A model generated the notes under the pieces. That model was given only the letters and a program-made list of their open reading frames with translations, searched no databases and was not told where the DNA came from. A program made the translations under genes and the position numbers. DNA of 64,000 nucleotides, from assembly GCA_031399025.1 (NCBI GenBank), contig JANNOJ010000050.1:59079-123078 (forward strand). Reading direction: 5' to 3'. Each line of letters begins with the position of its first letter. Position 1 is the stretch's first letter. Shown here piece by piece: positions 52,100-60,444 of this stretch. This DNA is from CBDBZL01 sp031399025 (GTDB taxonomy: Bacteria > Pseudomonadota > Alphaproteobacteria > Sphingomonadales > Sphingomonadaceae).

Positions 52100-52261
52100 A
52101 TGAAACTGCCGCAGATCGACCTTTCCCTCTTGCCCGACCTCAACACCCTCACCGGCATCTTCGGCGCCACGCGGCGTGTGCCCAACCCGGGTCACGACGA
52201 CACCATCGTCGTGCTCGCCACGTTCCTCTACGAATCCAACCCTCCGGGAGGCTTTTTCTAA
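52100..52261 (+). CDS. 53-aa peptide, candidate precursor
   Basis: ATG at 52100 with GGAG 8 bases upstream; TAA at 52261. The product opens MKLPQIDLSLLPDLNTL, has a central RRVPNPGHDDT, a hydrophobic strand IVVLATFLY and ends ESNPPGGFF. There is no signal peptide. Its gene is first in a run with two unknown proteins (17- and about -13-bp spacings). This order (small peptide, then enzymes) is that of a modified-peptide locus, with ESNPPGGFF as possible core. I do not recognise the family. It could also be a small subunit. Confidence 0.5.
   Translation: MKLPQIDLSLLPDLNTLTGIFGATRRVPNPGHDDTIVVLATFLYESNPPGGFF
52241..52257 (+). terminator. Terminator-like hairpin inside the end of the peptide gene
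   Basis: CCTC-CGG-GAGG followed by C and five Ts overlaps the last codons (NPPGGFF). The 4-bp stem is weak, so full termination is unlikely, but partial attenuation would give more peptide than enzyme transcript. Confidence 0.25.
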
Positions 52262-52278
52262 AGACCGGGAACGGATCG

Positions 52279-53247
52279 ATGAGGCTCGATCCCCAGATTG
52301 CGCTGCTGCGGAGCGATCGGGCTCCGCAGCGCCGGGCCCAGGCGGCGATGGTCGCCGCCTGCGAGGCCTGGGGCAGCGGACCGGGCATCGCCGACATGCT
52401 CGCCGAGCTGGCGGATTTCGGCCAAAGCGCGCCGCTCGAAGCCTGTCCGCAGCTCGAGTGCATGTTCACTCAGCCCGAGGTGGCCGAGCAAGTCGCCCGC
52501 GCCCTGACCGGCCACTTCGCCCGCATGCTGACCACCACCCCGCTCGGCCACCCGCCGATGCGGCACGGCTTCAACGGCAGCGCCTCGACGCTGCTGCTCG
52601 CGAAATCGGGCCGCGCCCAACTCCTCCTGCAGGCGCGCGAGCCGGGGCGGCACACGATCGATTCGGTCAGCTTCAGCGATGGCTTGCGCTACGAGGCGGT
52701 GCTCGCCGGCGCGGCGCGCGCCGTCATCGTGCGGCGCTGCGAGCCGGCGGGCAGCGACGCCCGGCTCTACGAAGAGCCGATCGCGCTTGCCCCGGGCGCG
52801 CGGCTCGCCTTCGACTGCCGCGGCGAGGCGCTGGTGCTGGAGGAGGTGACCTGCCGCCTGGTCTCGCTGCGGCTGCACCGCACGGCGGCCGAGCCGCGCC
52901 CCAGCACCGAGCACGACCGCGCCACCGGGCGGCTGCTGCAGCAGACCTGCGGCGACCTGGCGACCAGCCGGCGCGAGATGATGGTGGCGCTGCTCGGCCG
53001 CATGCGCCGCAGCGAAGCCGCGCCACTCCTCGCCGAGATCGCCCGGGAGACGGCTGATGCGTCCTTGCGGTGGCAGGCATTGCGCGAATGCCTGGCGCTC
53101 GACACCGCCGCCGGGTTCGTCGCGCTCAGCACCATCGCCCGGCGCAGCGACGATGCTCTGGCCCCCGAGGCCGGCGCCTTGCGCGCCCAACTCATCGAAA
53201 CCTATCCGCAATTGCGCCAGCTGGAGGAACCGCCGTGCCCCGGGTGA
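52279..53247 (+). CDS. Unknown protein: beta-rich domain plus HEAT-like helices
   Basis: 322 aa. Residues 1-85 are helical. Residues 86-205 look beta-rich (HTIDSVSFSDGLRYEAVLAG, RLAFDCRGEALVLEEV) and could be a jelly roll. Residues 225-315 are regular helical pairs resembling HEAT-type repeats (MMVALLGRMRRSEAAPLLAEIARE, then LRWQALRECLALD). No catalytic motif is evident. It follows the peptide gene by 17 bp and overlaps the next gene by 13 bp. A substrate-recognition role for the peptide is a guess from context. Confidence 0.6.
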   Translation: MRLDPQIALLRSDRAPQRRAQAAMVAACEAWGSGPGIADMLAELADFGQSAPLEACPQLECMFTQPEVAEQVARALTGHFARMLTTTPLGHPPMRHGFNGSASTLLLAKSGRAQLLLQAREPGRHTIDSVSFSDGLRYEAVLAGAARAVIVRRCEPAGSDARLYEEPIALAPGARLAFDCRGEALVLEEVTCRLVSLRLHRTAAEPRPSTEHDRATGRLLQQTCGDLATSRREMMVALLGRMRRSEAAPLLAEIARETADASLRWQALRECLALDTAAGFVALSTIARRSDDALAPEAGALRAQLIETYPQLRQLEEPPCPG

Positions 53248-54137
53248 TCGACTGCCACGACGATGCCGCCTGCTCGCTGGGCGAGTGCATCGCCGCGCTC
53301 GGGGCGCAGGGCTTCGAGCCGAACGAGGAGGAGAGCCTGCTGGGCGCCGCGCGTTGGCTGCGCCGGCTGGGCAACGAGCGCGACTTCCTCGCCGAGCTGA
53401 TGCTGAGCGAGCTCAAGCACCGCCACCGCGCAAGCGAGGCGCAAACCGCCTACGGCGCCCAGGTCATCATGCTCAGCCCGCTGGGGGGCGAATTCTTCCT
53501 GCGCGCCAACATCTGGCCCAGTCGCGAGGAGCACATGTATCGCGCCAGCGGCGGCGGAACCTTCGTCTACGAGCTGCCCCACGACCACAATTTCGACTTT
53601 CTCACGCTGGGCTATTTCGGTCCCGGCTATGCCTCCGATTATTACGAATACGATTACGCGGCGGTCGCCGGCGCGGTGGGCGAGCCGGCGGGGCTGCGGT
53701 TCGTGGAGCGCGCCACGCTCGATCCGGGCAAGATCATGCATTACCGCGCCCATCGCGACGTGCACTCCCAGCTGCCCCCGGCGGCGATGTCGGTGTCGCT
53801 CAACATCATGCACGCGCCCGGCTCGCAGGGGTGGACCGACCAGTACCGCTTCGATGTCGAGAACGGGCGCATCGCCGGCGTGCTGAGCGCGGGGGCGAGC
53901 GAGGTGTTCCTGCGCATCGCGGTGGGCCTGGGCGGCGCCGACGCGCACGATCTCGCCGAACAGTTCGCGCGATCCCACCCGAGCGAGCGGATGCGCCTCA
54001 CCGCGCTCGACGCCCAGGCGGGCGTGCTCGATCCGGCCGCCCGCGACGCGCTCTGGCGGCGGGCGGAGGGATCTGCCAGCCGGCTGGTGGCGCTGGAGGC
54101 GCGGGCGCGGCGCGAGGCGCTGGCGGTCGCTGGTTGA
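53235..54137 (+). CDS. Unknown protein with cupin-like metal-binding motif
   Basis: 300 aa from a GTG at 53235 with GGAGG 6-10 bases upstream. The central part (about 75-215) is beta-rich and contains LPHDHNFDFLTLGYFGPGY (His116, His118, Asp121) and MHYRAHRDVHSQLP (His169, His173, His177). A HxH motif followed by a distant His is how cupin-type iron enzymes bind metal. Residues 225-300 are helical. It is co-translated with the previous gene. Family not recognised; a metal-dependent oxygenase acting on the neighbouring peptide is the hypothesis. Confidence 0.6.
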   Translation: MPRVIDCHDDAACSLGECIAALGAQGFEPNEEESLLGAARWLRRLGNERDFLAELMLSELKHRHRASEAQTAYGAQVIMLSPLGGEFFLRANIWPSREEHMYRASGGGTFVYELPHDHNFDFLTLGYFGPGYASDYYEYDYAAVAGAVGEPAGLRFVERATLDPGKIMHYRAHRDVHSQLPPAAMSVSLNIMHAPGSQGWTDQYRFDVENGRIAGVLSAGASEVFLRIAVGLGGADAHDLAEQFARSHPSERMRLTALDAQAGVLDPAARDALWRRAEGSASRLVALEARARREALAVAG

Positions 54138-54159
54138 TGGGCCTCGGGCGCCCCGAAAG

Positions 54160-54657
54160 CTAGAACAGCGCGCCGGTCAGCCGGTCGATCGCGCCCTGCA
54201 GGATCACCGCCGCGGCATGGCTGTCGATCCGGGTCGCGCGCTTGGCCCGGCTCATGTCCTGGGCGATCATGTCGCGGGCGGCGCTGGTGGTCGACCAGCG
54301 CTCGTCCCACAACAGCACCGGCAGGCCCAGCTGCGGCGGCAGCACGGCGAGGTTGCGGGCGAAGGCGCGCGCCGCCTGCGCCCGCGGCCCGGCGCTGCCA
54401 TCCATGTTGAGCGGCAGGCCGATCACTACGCCCGCCACCCGCCGCGCCGCGACGAGCGCGCCGAGCGCCGCCCGGTCGGCCGCGAACCGGCCCTTGGCCA
54501 GCGTCTTGCCCGCGGTGGCGAAGCGCCAGCCGGCGTCGCAGAAGGCGGTGCCGATCGTCCTGGTGCCCAGGTCCAGCCCCAGCAGCACGCCGCCTTCGGG
54601 CAGCGCCTCGCGGAAGGTGGCGGCATCCTCGGTCACCAGCGCCGCCGCCCCATTCAT
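54160..54657 (-). CDS. ruvX: Holliday junction resolvase-like protein RuvX/YqgF
   Basis: 165 aa. The RNase H-like fold has the acidic residues in LLGLDLGTRTIG (Asp near 29), VVIGLPLNMDGSAGPRAQAA and LLWDERWSTTSA, and the final conserved Asp in RIDSHAAAVILQ. It acts in rRNA processing or recombination. About 20 extra residues precede the fold. The ATG overlaps the stop of the DUF3089 gene by 4 bp. Confidence 0.93.
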   Translation of the reverse strand: MNGAAALVTEDAATFREALPEGGVLLGLDLGTRTIGTAFCDAGWRFATAGKTLAKGRFAADRAALGALVAARRVAGVVIGLPLNMDGSAGPRAQAARAFARNLAVLPPQLGLPVLLWDERWSTTSAARDMIAQDMSRAKRATRIDSHAAAVILQGAIDRLTGALF

Positions 54658-55796
54658 TGCCGCGCGGCCGACCAGATGCCGAGCCTGTGCTCGACGTCGC
54701 GCGCGAGATTGGCCCAGAACAGCGGGATGTCGTAGACGTGGTAATTGTTGCCCGGCAGCACCCCGGCGCCCAGCATCGGGGGGTCCCCGATCAGCAGCAG
54801 ACCGGTGTTCGGATCGCAGCGGGCGGGGACCGCGCCCGCGATCAGCTCGCCGCTGGAGAAATCCGCCGCCGGCCGCAGCGTGCCCAGATTGGCGGATGCC
54901 GCGGCGGCGCCGCCGCGCGCGCCGGTGAGCGGATTGATGCATAGGATCGGGCCGTCGCCGCGGATTTCGCCGTCGAACCCGGGGGTCGAGACGAACCGCT
55001 CGAGCACCATGCTCGGGTCCGCCGGCTCGGCGAAGCTCGACCAGGTCACGATGCAGCCCGCCCGGTCGGCGGTTCTGCAGGGGGGCAAACCCAGCGCGGG
55101 CAGGTCGCGCGCCACCGAGATCGGCCAGCCCACCGGATAGACCATGGCGATGCGCCCCTCGAGCGGCGTGCCCAGCACCTTGTTGCGCAGCAAGGTGAGC
55201 ACGTGGAGCGCGCCCTGGCTGTGCCCGGCGAGCACGATCGGCGCGTCCGCCGGAGCGCTGGCGATGAAGTGGTCGAATGCCTGCGCCACGTCGCGATAGG
55301 CCAGATCGAGCGCCAATTGCGCCTCGCTGCGGTCGGTCAGGAAGGCGCCGAAGCTCGCTTGCCGGTACTTGGGCGCCCAGATCTCCTGCGCCCCGGCGAA
55401 CGGGCTCGCCAGCCCGCGCAGGAACAGCCGGGCGCGGTTTTCCGCCTCGGCCTCGCCCAGCGGCGCGTTCCACTGCCCCTGCCCGGCGAGCCCGATGGGA
55501 ATGTAGCTGGTCGGGTGGACGAAGAACACCACGAACGAAGGCGCTCGGCGCCTCTCCGGTTGGCGGTCGGCGCCTTGCGGCCGGTAGCGCGATGGGTCGG
55601 CGCCGCGCATCCCGGGTCGCGAATACCACATGGCGGGGTCCGCATAGGCGTTGGCGGCGAGCGCCGGCTGGTGCTCGAAGGCGCCGCGCGGGACGAAGGC
55701 CAGCTCGGTCAGTTCCTGCTCGTAGATCCGGTAGACGAAGGCGCCGGCGAGCACGAGCACGGTCATCGCCACGATGAAGTAGAGGAACCTACGCAT
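54654..55796 (-). CDS. DUF3089 alpha/beta hydrolase
   Basis: 380 aa. One N-terminal membrane helix (residues 3-22), then an alpha/beta-hydrolase fold: FFVHPTSYIP near 92, nucleophile elbow LAGHSQGALHVL (Ser near 200) and a C-terminal YHVYDIPLFWANL with the probable catalytic His. It is likely anchored in the inner membrane facing the periplasm. Substrate unknown. Overlaps the AI-2E transporter-like gene by 8 bp and ruvX by 4 bp. Confidence 0.85.
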   Translation of the reverse strand: MRRFLYFIVAMTVLVLAGAFVYRIYEQELTELAFVPRGAFEHQPALAANAYADPAMWYSRPGMRGADPSRYRPQGADRQPERRRAPSFVVFFVHPTSYIPIGLAGQGQWNAPLGEAEAENRARLFLRGLASPFAGAQEIWAPKYRQASFGAFLTDRSEAQLALDLAYRDVAQAFDHFIASAPADAPIVLAGHSQGALHVLTLLRNKVLGTPLEGRIAMVYPVGWPISVARDLPALGLPPCRTADRAGCIVTWSSFAEPADPSMVLERFVSTPGFDGEIRGDGPILCINPLTGARGGAAAASANLGTLRPAADFSSGELIAGAVPARCDPNTGLLLIGDPPMLGAGVLPGNNYHVYDIPLFWANLARDVEHRLGIWSAARQ

Positions 55797-56916
55797 GCAC
55801 GGCGGGTTCGGGCTCGGCCTCCTCGGTGTCGTTCTTGCGCGAGCGGCGCTCGAGCGCGACCTTGATCATCGCCATCAGCGGATCGGCCAGGAACAGGCCG
55901 AGGATCCCGAACAGGATGCCCATGATCAGCTGCGCGGCCAGCACCAGTGCCGGCGCCAGGTCCACCGTCTTCTTGGCGATCATCGGGATGACCAGGTAAC
56001 CATCGAAGGTCTGGACCACGAAGTACACGCCGATCGTGTAGAGCCCCATGTCGGCCCCGCCCGAAAAGCCCACCAGCACCATCAGCACGCCCGAAACGAA
56101 CGCGCCGACATTGGGGATGAAGGCCAGGAGCCCGGTAAGGATCGCCAGCAGCGCCGCCATCGGCACGCCGTAGACCGCGAGCGCGACGTAGGTGAGCAGC
56201 CCCTCGAACACCATGCCCACGATGCGGCCGAACATCAGCTTGCGCATGGTCGCGGCCATCTGCGAGGCGGTGGCGTAGAACTCGGCGCGCCGATGCGTCG
56301 GCAGCATCCAGGCGAGCCCGCGCTCGTAGAGGCGGGGCTCGATGGCGATGTAGATGCCGATGATGATCACCAGGACGAGCGTGGTGAGCCCGCCGAAGAT
56401 GCCCCCCAGCGCGCGGGTGACGGTGCCCACGCCGCTCATCAGCTGGCTGATCAGGCTCTGGATGTCCTCGCCATTGATGGCAAAGCCCTGGCCGCGCAGC
56501 CAGACGATCAGTTCCGCCCCCTGGCGGTTGATGAGGTCGGGAAACTGCGCTGCCTCCTGCGAGATCTGCGACCCGGCGAACAGCGCCAGCCAGGTGAAGA
56601 ACGCGGTCGCACCGATGAGGACGAGGGCGATGCGCCAGCCGCGCCCGATCGGCAGCACCCGCGCGAGCAGGCGCGCGCCGCCATCGATCATGGCCGCAAA
56701 CACCATGGCGCCGAAGATCACCAGCAGCGAGTGCGAGATGTAGATCGCCAGCACCGCGACCCCCACCACGGCCACCCAGACCATGGCCCTGGCCGCCTCA
56801 TGGCGCAGCCGGGGATCCTCGATGCGGGTGGGGCTGGCGCCGATCGGCCCGATCGATTGGGTGGCGCGCTCGGCCTCGGCGGGGCCGGGATCGGCGGGGC
56901 TGGCGTCCGGCGGCAT
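55789..56916 (-). CDS. AI-2E family transporter
   Basis: 375 aa with about eight hydrophobic segments. The conserved central and C-terminal stretch (LLAILTGLLAFIPNVGAFVSGVLMVLVG and LVIPMIAKKTVDLAPALVLAAQLIMGILFGILGLFLADPLMA) is diagnostic for PF01594. Members export small molecules or work as Na+/H+ antiporters; the AI-2 label is by family name only. Starts 4 bp after lepB. Confidence 0.9.
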   Translation of the reverse strand: MPPDASPADPGPAEAERATQSIGPIGASPTRIEDPRLRHEAARAMVWVAVVGVAVLAIYISHSLLVIFGAMVFAAMIDGGARLLARVLPIGRGWRIALVLIGATAFFTWLALFAGSQISQEAAQFPDLINRQGAELIVWLRGQGFAINGEDIQSLISQLMSGVGTVTRALGGIFGGLTTLVLVIIIGIYIAIEPRLYERGLAWMLPTHRRAEFYATASQMAATMRKLMFGRIVGMVFEGLLTYVALAVYGVPMAALLAILTGLLAFIPNVGAFVSGVLMVLVGFSGGADMGLYTIGVYFVVQTFDGYLVIPMIAKKTVDLAPALVLAAQLIMGILFGILGLFLADPLMAMIKVALERRSRKNDTEEAEPEPAVHA

Positions 56917-56920
56917 GGCG

Positions 56921-57904
56921 TCAGTCGCGTCCGGCAGCGGTTTGCCGGCCGGCGGCGGCAGGTTCGGCCGGAGCGCGCAGCTCGGGGCGAAGGCTGGTCC
57001 AGGCCCGCTCGCCGCGCAAGGCGGTGAACCAGGTCAGCGGGTTCCAGCTGGCGGTGCCGTCGAGCGAGAAGGTCACGATCTCGGCCCGCCCGCCGATGTC
57101 GGCGATCGGCACCGGGCCGCCCAGGCCGTTGCCGTAGGGCCCGGACGGCGCCCGACTGTCGGCCGAATGGTCGCGATTGTCGCCCATCAGGAACACGTGG
57201 CCCTCGGGCACCGCCACCGGCGCCATGTCGTCGAGCGGCTGGTCGAGATGGTCGATGATCTGGTAGCTCGCGCCGCCCGGCAGCGTCTCGCGATAGGTCG
57301 GCGGCTCGAACGCTTCGCTGCCGTCGGCTAGCCGCACCCGGTAGGGCTCGAAGGCGGCGAGGCAGGGGCCGGCGCCGCAATCGTTCTGGTTTACCGCCGG
57401 CAGGCGGACCGCCGGCTCCTGGTCCTGCGGCACCGGCTCGCCGTTGAGGATGATCTGGCCGTCGACCAGCGCGATGGTGTCGCCGGGCAGCGCCACCACC
57501 CGCTTGATGTAGTCCTCGGCGCGGTCGGGCGGCACGGCGATGACGATGTCGCCGTATTCGGGCGTCGAGGGCGCCACCCGCCAGTCGTCGCGCGGCAACA
57601 GGTGGAAGCTCATCGACACCCAGCTCCAGCCATAGGGATATTTGCTGACGATCAGCCGGTCGCCGACCAGGAGGTTGGGCACCATCGAGGCGCTGGGGAT
57701 GTAGAACGGCTTGGCGATGAGCGTGTGGAACGCCAGCACGCCCAGCAGCATCAGCGCCAGGCCGCGGATCTCGGCCAGCCAGTTCACCTCGCCCTTGTCG
57801 CCGGGCGCCTCGCCGGGAACGGGATCGGCGAGGCGCAGCTCGCGCTCGCCTCCCACCGTGGCGGCGTCGGTGGTGGCCGGGGCATTGCCGGTTGGGGGGG
57901 TCAT
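56921..57904 (-). CDS. lepB: Signal peptidase I
   Basis: 327 aa. One membrane helix (residues 46-64), then the catalytic Ser73 in IPSASMVPNL and Lys134 in YIKRVVALPGD. Box E GDNRDHSADSR follows near residue 245. It removes Sec and Tat signal peptides. The N-terminal 40 residues and the C-terminal 30 are low-complexity extensions. The ATG at 57904 was preferred over 57952. Confidence 0.95.
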   Translation of the reverse strand: MTPPTGNAPATTDAATVGGERELRLADPVPGEAPGDKGEVNWLAEIRGLALMLLGVLAFHTLIAKPFYIPSASMVPNLLVGDRLIVSKYPYGWSWVSMSFHLLPRDDWRVAPSTPEYGDIVIAVPPDRAEDYIKRVVALPGDTIALVDGQIILNGEPVPQDQEPAVRLPAVNQNDCGAGPCLAAFEPYRVRLADGSEAFEPPTYRETLPGGASYQIIDHLDQPLDDMAPVAVPEGHVFLMGDNRDHSADSRAPSGPYGNGLGGPVPIADIGGRAEIVTFSLDGTASWNPLTWFTALRGERAWTSLRPELRAPAEPAAAGRQTAAGRD

Positions 57905-57926
57905 CGCGCTTCCAGGCTGGTGGCTG

Positions 57927-58328
57927 TCATTTGGGGATTGCTTCCAGGACAACGAAGGCCTGCGCCCATGGATGATCGTCGGTTAGGGTGAGGTGAACGC
58001 GCATCTCATGGCCGGGCGGCGTCAGTTCCGCAAGAAGCTTCGCCGCGCCGCCGGTCAGCGCCAGCGTCGGCGCGCCGGAGGGCGCGTTCACCACGCCGAT
58101 GTCGCGCATGAACACGCCGCGCGAAAACCCCGTGCCCAGCGCCTTGGCAAACGCCTCCTTGGCGGCGAAGCGCTTGGCGTAGGTGCCCGCGCGGGTGTGC
58201 GGGCGCCTGGCCGCCTTGGCGCGCTCGACCTCGGTGAAGCAGCGGTTCTCGAACCGCTCGCCATAGCGCGCGAGCGAGGCGGCGATGCGCTCGATATTGC
58301 ACAGGTCCGAGCCCAGGCCGACGATCAC
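57927..58328 (-). CDS. acpS: Holo-[acyl-carrier-protein] synthase
   Basis: 133 aa. IVGLGSDLCNIERI carries the metal Asp, and RFAAKEAFAKALGTG the Glu/Lys site. It attaches phosphopantetheine to ACP. Followed by lepB after 22 bp. Confidence 0.95.
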   Translation of the reverse strand: MIVGLGSDLCNIERIAASLARYGERFENRCFTEVERAKAARRPHTRAGTYAKRFAAKEAFAKALGTGFSRGVFMRDIGVVNAPSGAPTLALTGGAAKLLAELTPPGHEMRVHLTLTDDHPWAQAFVVLEAIPK

Positions 58329-58415
58329 GCCGGCTCCTGCGAGCCGTCGCCGCGGGCCCGATCCGGGCTTTCGGCCCGCAAGCTGGAACGGCGCTGCGAG
58401 CCATTCCAGCGGTCG

Positions 58416-58460
58416 CCCGGTCGAGGCGAGCCCGGTTGAAGCGAGCCCGGTTGAAGCGGG
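58416..58460. repeat. Three tandem 15-bp repeats
   Basis: CCCGGTCGAGGCGAG, CCCGGTTGAAGCGAG and CCCGGTTGAAGCGGG follow each other without gaps in the non-coding stretch between pdxJ and acpS. Probably a small slippage expansion. Confidence 0.85.
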
Positions 58461-58467
58461 GGGGCCC

Positions 58468-59211
58468 TCACCGCGCCGCGTCCATCAGCTCGCGCATCCT
58501 GAGCACCGCCGCTTCCAGCCCGGTGAACACCGCCTCACCGATGAGATAATGCCCTATATTGAGCTCGGCCAGCTGCGGGATGGCGGCGATCGGCTGGACG
58601 TTCTCGTAGGTCAGCCCGTGCCCGGCATGCGGCTCGATCCCGGTCTTCGCCGCCAGCGCGGCCATGTCGGTGAGGCGGCGCAGCTCCACCGCCACCGCCT
58701 CGCCCCCAATCTCCTTGGCGGCATGCGCATATTCGCCGGTGTGGAACTCCACCACCGGTGCGCCCAGCCGCAGCGCGGCATCCAGCTGGCGCTCGTCGGG
58801 GGCGATGAACAGGCTCACCCGGATGCCGGCATCGCCCAGCCTGGTCACGATCGGCGCCAGCTGGTTGTGCAGCCCGGCGGCGTCGAGCCCGCCCTCGGTG
58901 GTGCGCTCCTCGCGTTTCTCGGGCACGATGCAGGCGGCGTGCGGGCGATGGGTGAGGGCGATCGCCAGCATCTCCTCGGTCGCCGCCATCTCCAGGTTGA
59001 GCGGCAGGTCGGTCGCCGCCTGGATGCGCCGCAGATCCTCGTCGCGGATATGGCGCCGGTCTTCCCGCAGATGGGCGGTGATGCCGTCGCCGCCGCATTG
59101 CGCCACGATCCGCGCCGCGCGCACCGGGTCGGGATGGTCGCCGCCGCGCGCATTGCGGATGGTGGCGACATGGTCGATGTTGACGCCGAGGCGGAGACGG
59201 GGCGCGGTCAT
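58468..59211 (-). CDS. pdxJ: Pyridoxine 5'-phosphate synthase
   Basis: 247 aa. LGVNIDHVATIRNARGG, GGDGITAHLREDRRHI, LNLEMA, and HTGEYAH are the conserved active-site stretches of this TIM barrel, which makes PNP from aminoacetone phosphate and DXP. Its ATG overlaps the stop of a decayed serine hydrolase gene by 4 bp. Confidence 0.96.
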   Translation of the reverse strand: MTAPRLRLGVNIDHVATIRNARGGDHPDPVRAARIVAQCGGDGITAHLREDRRHIRDEDLRRIQAATDLPLNLEMAATEEMLAIALTHRPHAACIVPEKREERTTEGGLDAAGLHNQLAPIVTRLGDAGIRVSLFIAPDERQLDAALRLGAPVVEFHTGEYAHAAKEIGGEAVAVELRRLTDMAALAAKTGIEPHAGHGLTYENVQPIAAIPQLAELNIGHYLIGEAVFTGLEAAVLRMRELMDAAR

Positions 59212-59639
59212 GGGCGGCGGGCGGGCGCGCCGTCGCCATCGGCGAGGCTCGCGTCGGGCTGAGGGAGGCCGCCATCGTGCGTCGGCAGGCCGGGGCTGCG
59301 GATCGTCGCGGCATGGGCCGCCCGCCAGTCCGGCCAGGAGCGCGCCGCCGGCGCGTCGAGGTCGAGCCGCCCGGCCGCTGTTTCCTGCCCCGCCGGCGCC
59401 GCGGCCGGCGGCTTGGAGATCGACCCCCAGCGCCACGCCGCATCGCTCGCCGCCGGCTCGGGTCCGGGGGTCAGGACCACCGCCGATCCGTCCGCCCCGC
59501 CGATCAGGATGGCGCCGGAAAAGCCCGCCGCCGCGGCGCGTTCGAGCACCGCTTCGCGGACCGGGGCGGGGGTTGGCGCCGTGGCGCAGGCGCCCAGGGC
59601 CGGCGCCGCGAGCGGGGTGCGGACCGGGCGCAGCCTCAC
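59208..59639 (-). pseudogene. Serine hydrolase (beta-lactamase fold) lipoprotein, truncated
   Basis: 143 codons from a GTG that overlaps the pyrE stop. LGAC near residue 16 is a lipobox. FSGAILIGGADG and WRWGSISKPP contain the S-x-x-K catalytic start of class-C-like serine hydrolases, and RLDLDAPAARSWPDWRAAHAATIR the following region. The usual QLLTHTSGL is disrupted (SPGLPTHDGGL) and the frame ends soon after, while family members run to 350 or more residues with the YxN and HxG motifs. So the catalytic domain is incomplete. The frame is kept open and joined to pdxJ by overlap. Confidence 0.6.
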
Positions 59640-60232
59640 GCGCGCAGATCGCGGCTGCCGGGCTTCTCGGCGGGGATCGCGGCGAGCTCGGGCGGCACCT
59701 CGTCGGGCGCGTAGTCGGGCAAATCGAGCGTCGCCAGCGCCACCAGCGGCACGCCGATCTGGGCGCGGCCCCCCGAGCGGTCGATCAGGCAGGCCGCGCC
59801 CACCAGCTCGCCCGCCGCCCGCTCGGCATGCCGGCGGATCACCGCGATGCACTCGCGGCTCGAAAGTCCCGTGGTCACCATGTCCTCCACCATCACCACC
59901 CGCGCGCCGGGGGGAATGGCAAAGCCGCGGCGCAGCGCGAATTGGCCGCCCTCGCGCTCGACGAACACCGCCGGGCAGCCCAGCGCCCGCGCGGTCTCGT
60001 AGCCGGGAATGATGCCGCCCAGCGCCGGCGACACGATCAGGTCCACCTGGCCGAACGCCGCGGAAATCTTCGCCGCCAGCGCCCGGCACAGCCGCTCGGT
60101 GCGATCGGGATATTGGAACACGCGCATCTTTTGCAGGAACACGGGCGAATGGCGCCCGGAGGAGAGGATGAAGTGCCCCTCGAGCAGCGCGTCGCTCGCG
60201 CGGAACTCCTCCAGCACCTCGTCCTGCGTCAT
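59636..60232 (-). CDS. pyrE: Orotate phosphoribosyltransferase
   Basis: 198 aa. The PRPP-binding motif VVMVEDMVTTGLSS is near residue 115, preceded by PALGGIIPGYETAR and FVEREGGQFALRRGF. It makes OMP in pyrimidine synthesis. The ATG at 60232 has AGGGAAG close upstream; 60247 is possible. Confidence 0.95.
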   Translation of the reverse strand: MTQDEVLEEFRASDALLEGHFILSSGRHSPVFLQKMRVFQYPDRTERLCRALAAKISAAFGQVDLIVSPALGGIIPGYETARALGCPAVFVEREGGQFALRRGFAIPPGARVVMVEDMVTTGLSSRECIAVIRRHAERAAGELVGAACLIDRSGGRAQIGVPLVALATLDLPDYAPDEVPPELAAIPAEKPGSRDLRA

Positions 60233-60444
60233 CCGCTTCCCTGCCATCCGCCGCCGCTGCCCGGCGCCGCCCGGCGGCGGCCCATGCACCCAAGCCGGTA
60301 TGGTTCTTGCCCGAAAATGTCCCTAGAAGCGCTTGAGGCAGGGGGCAAGCGGGCGTATAGGCCCGGCCGTGGCGGCCCTCGCGGCCGGTCAGGGCCGCCC
60401 CTCGGGGCGTTTTCGCCCGGCCTGGAACGGAAAGCGTTGGACAG
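60233..60444. other. Divergent intergenic region, pyrE / coxB
   Basis: 212 bp without a gene, holding the promoters for both directions. The right half contains GGCCGC/GCGGCC-type symmetrical GC stretches (60369-60410). No known leader motif recognised. Confidence 0.35.

Noticed and set aside
58416..58460. CRISPR-like repeat
   Set aside because: Three direct units without spacers; simple tandem duplication.
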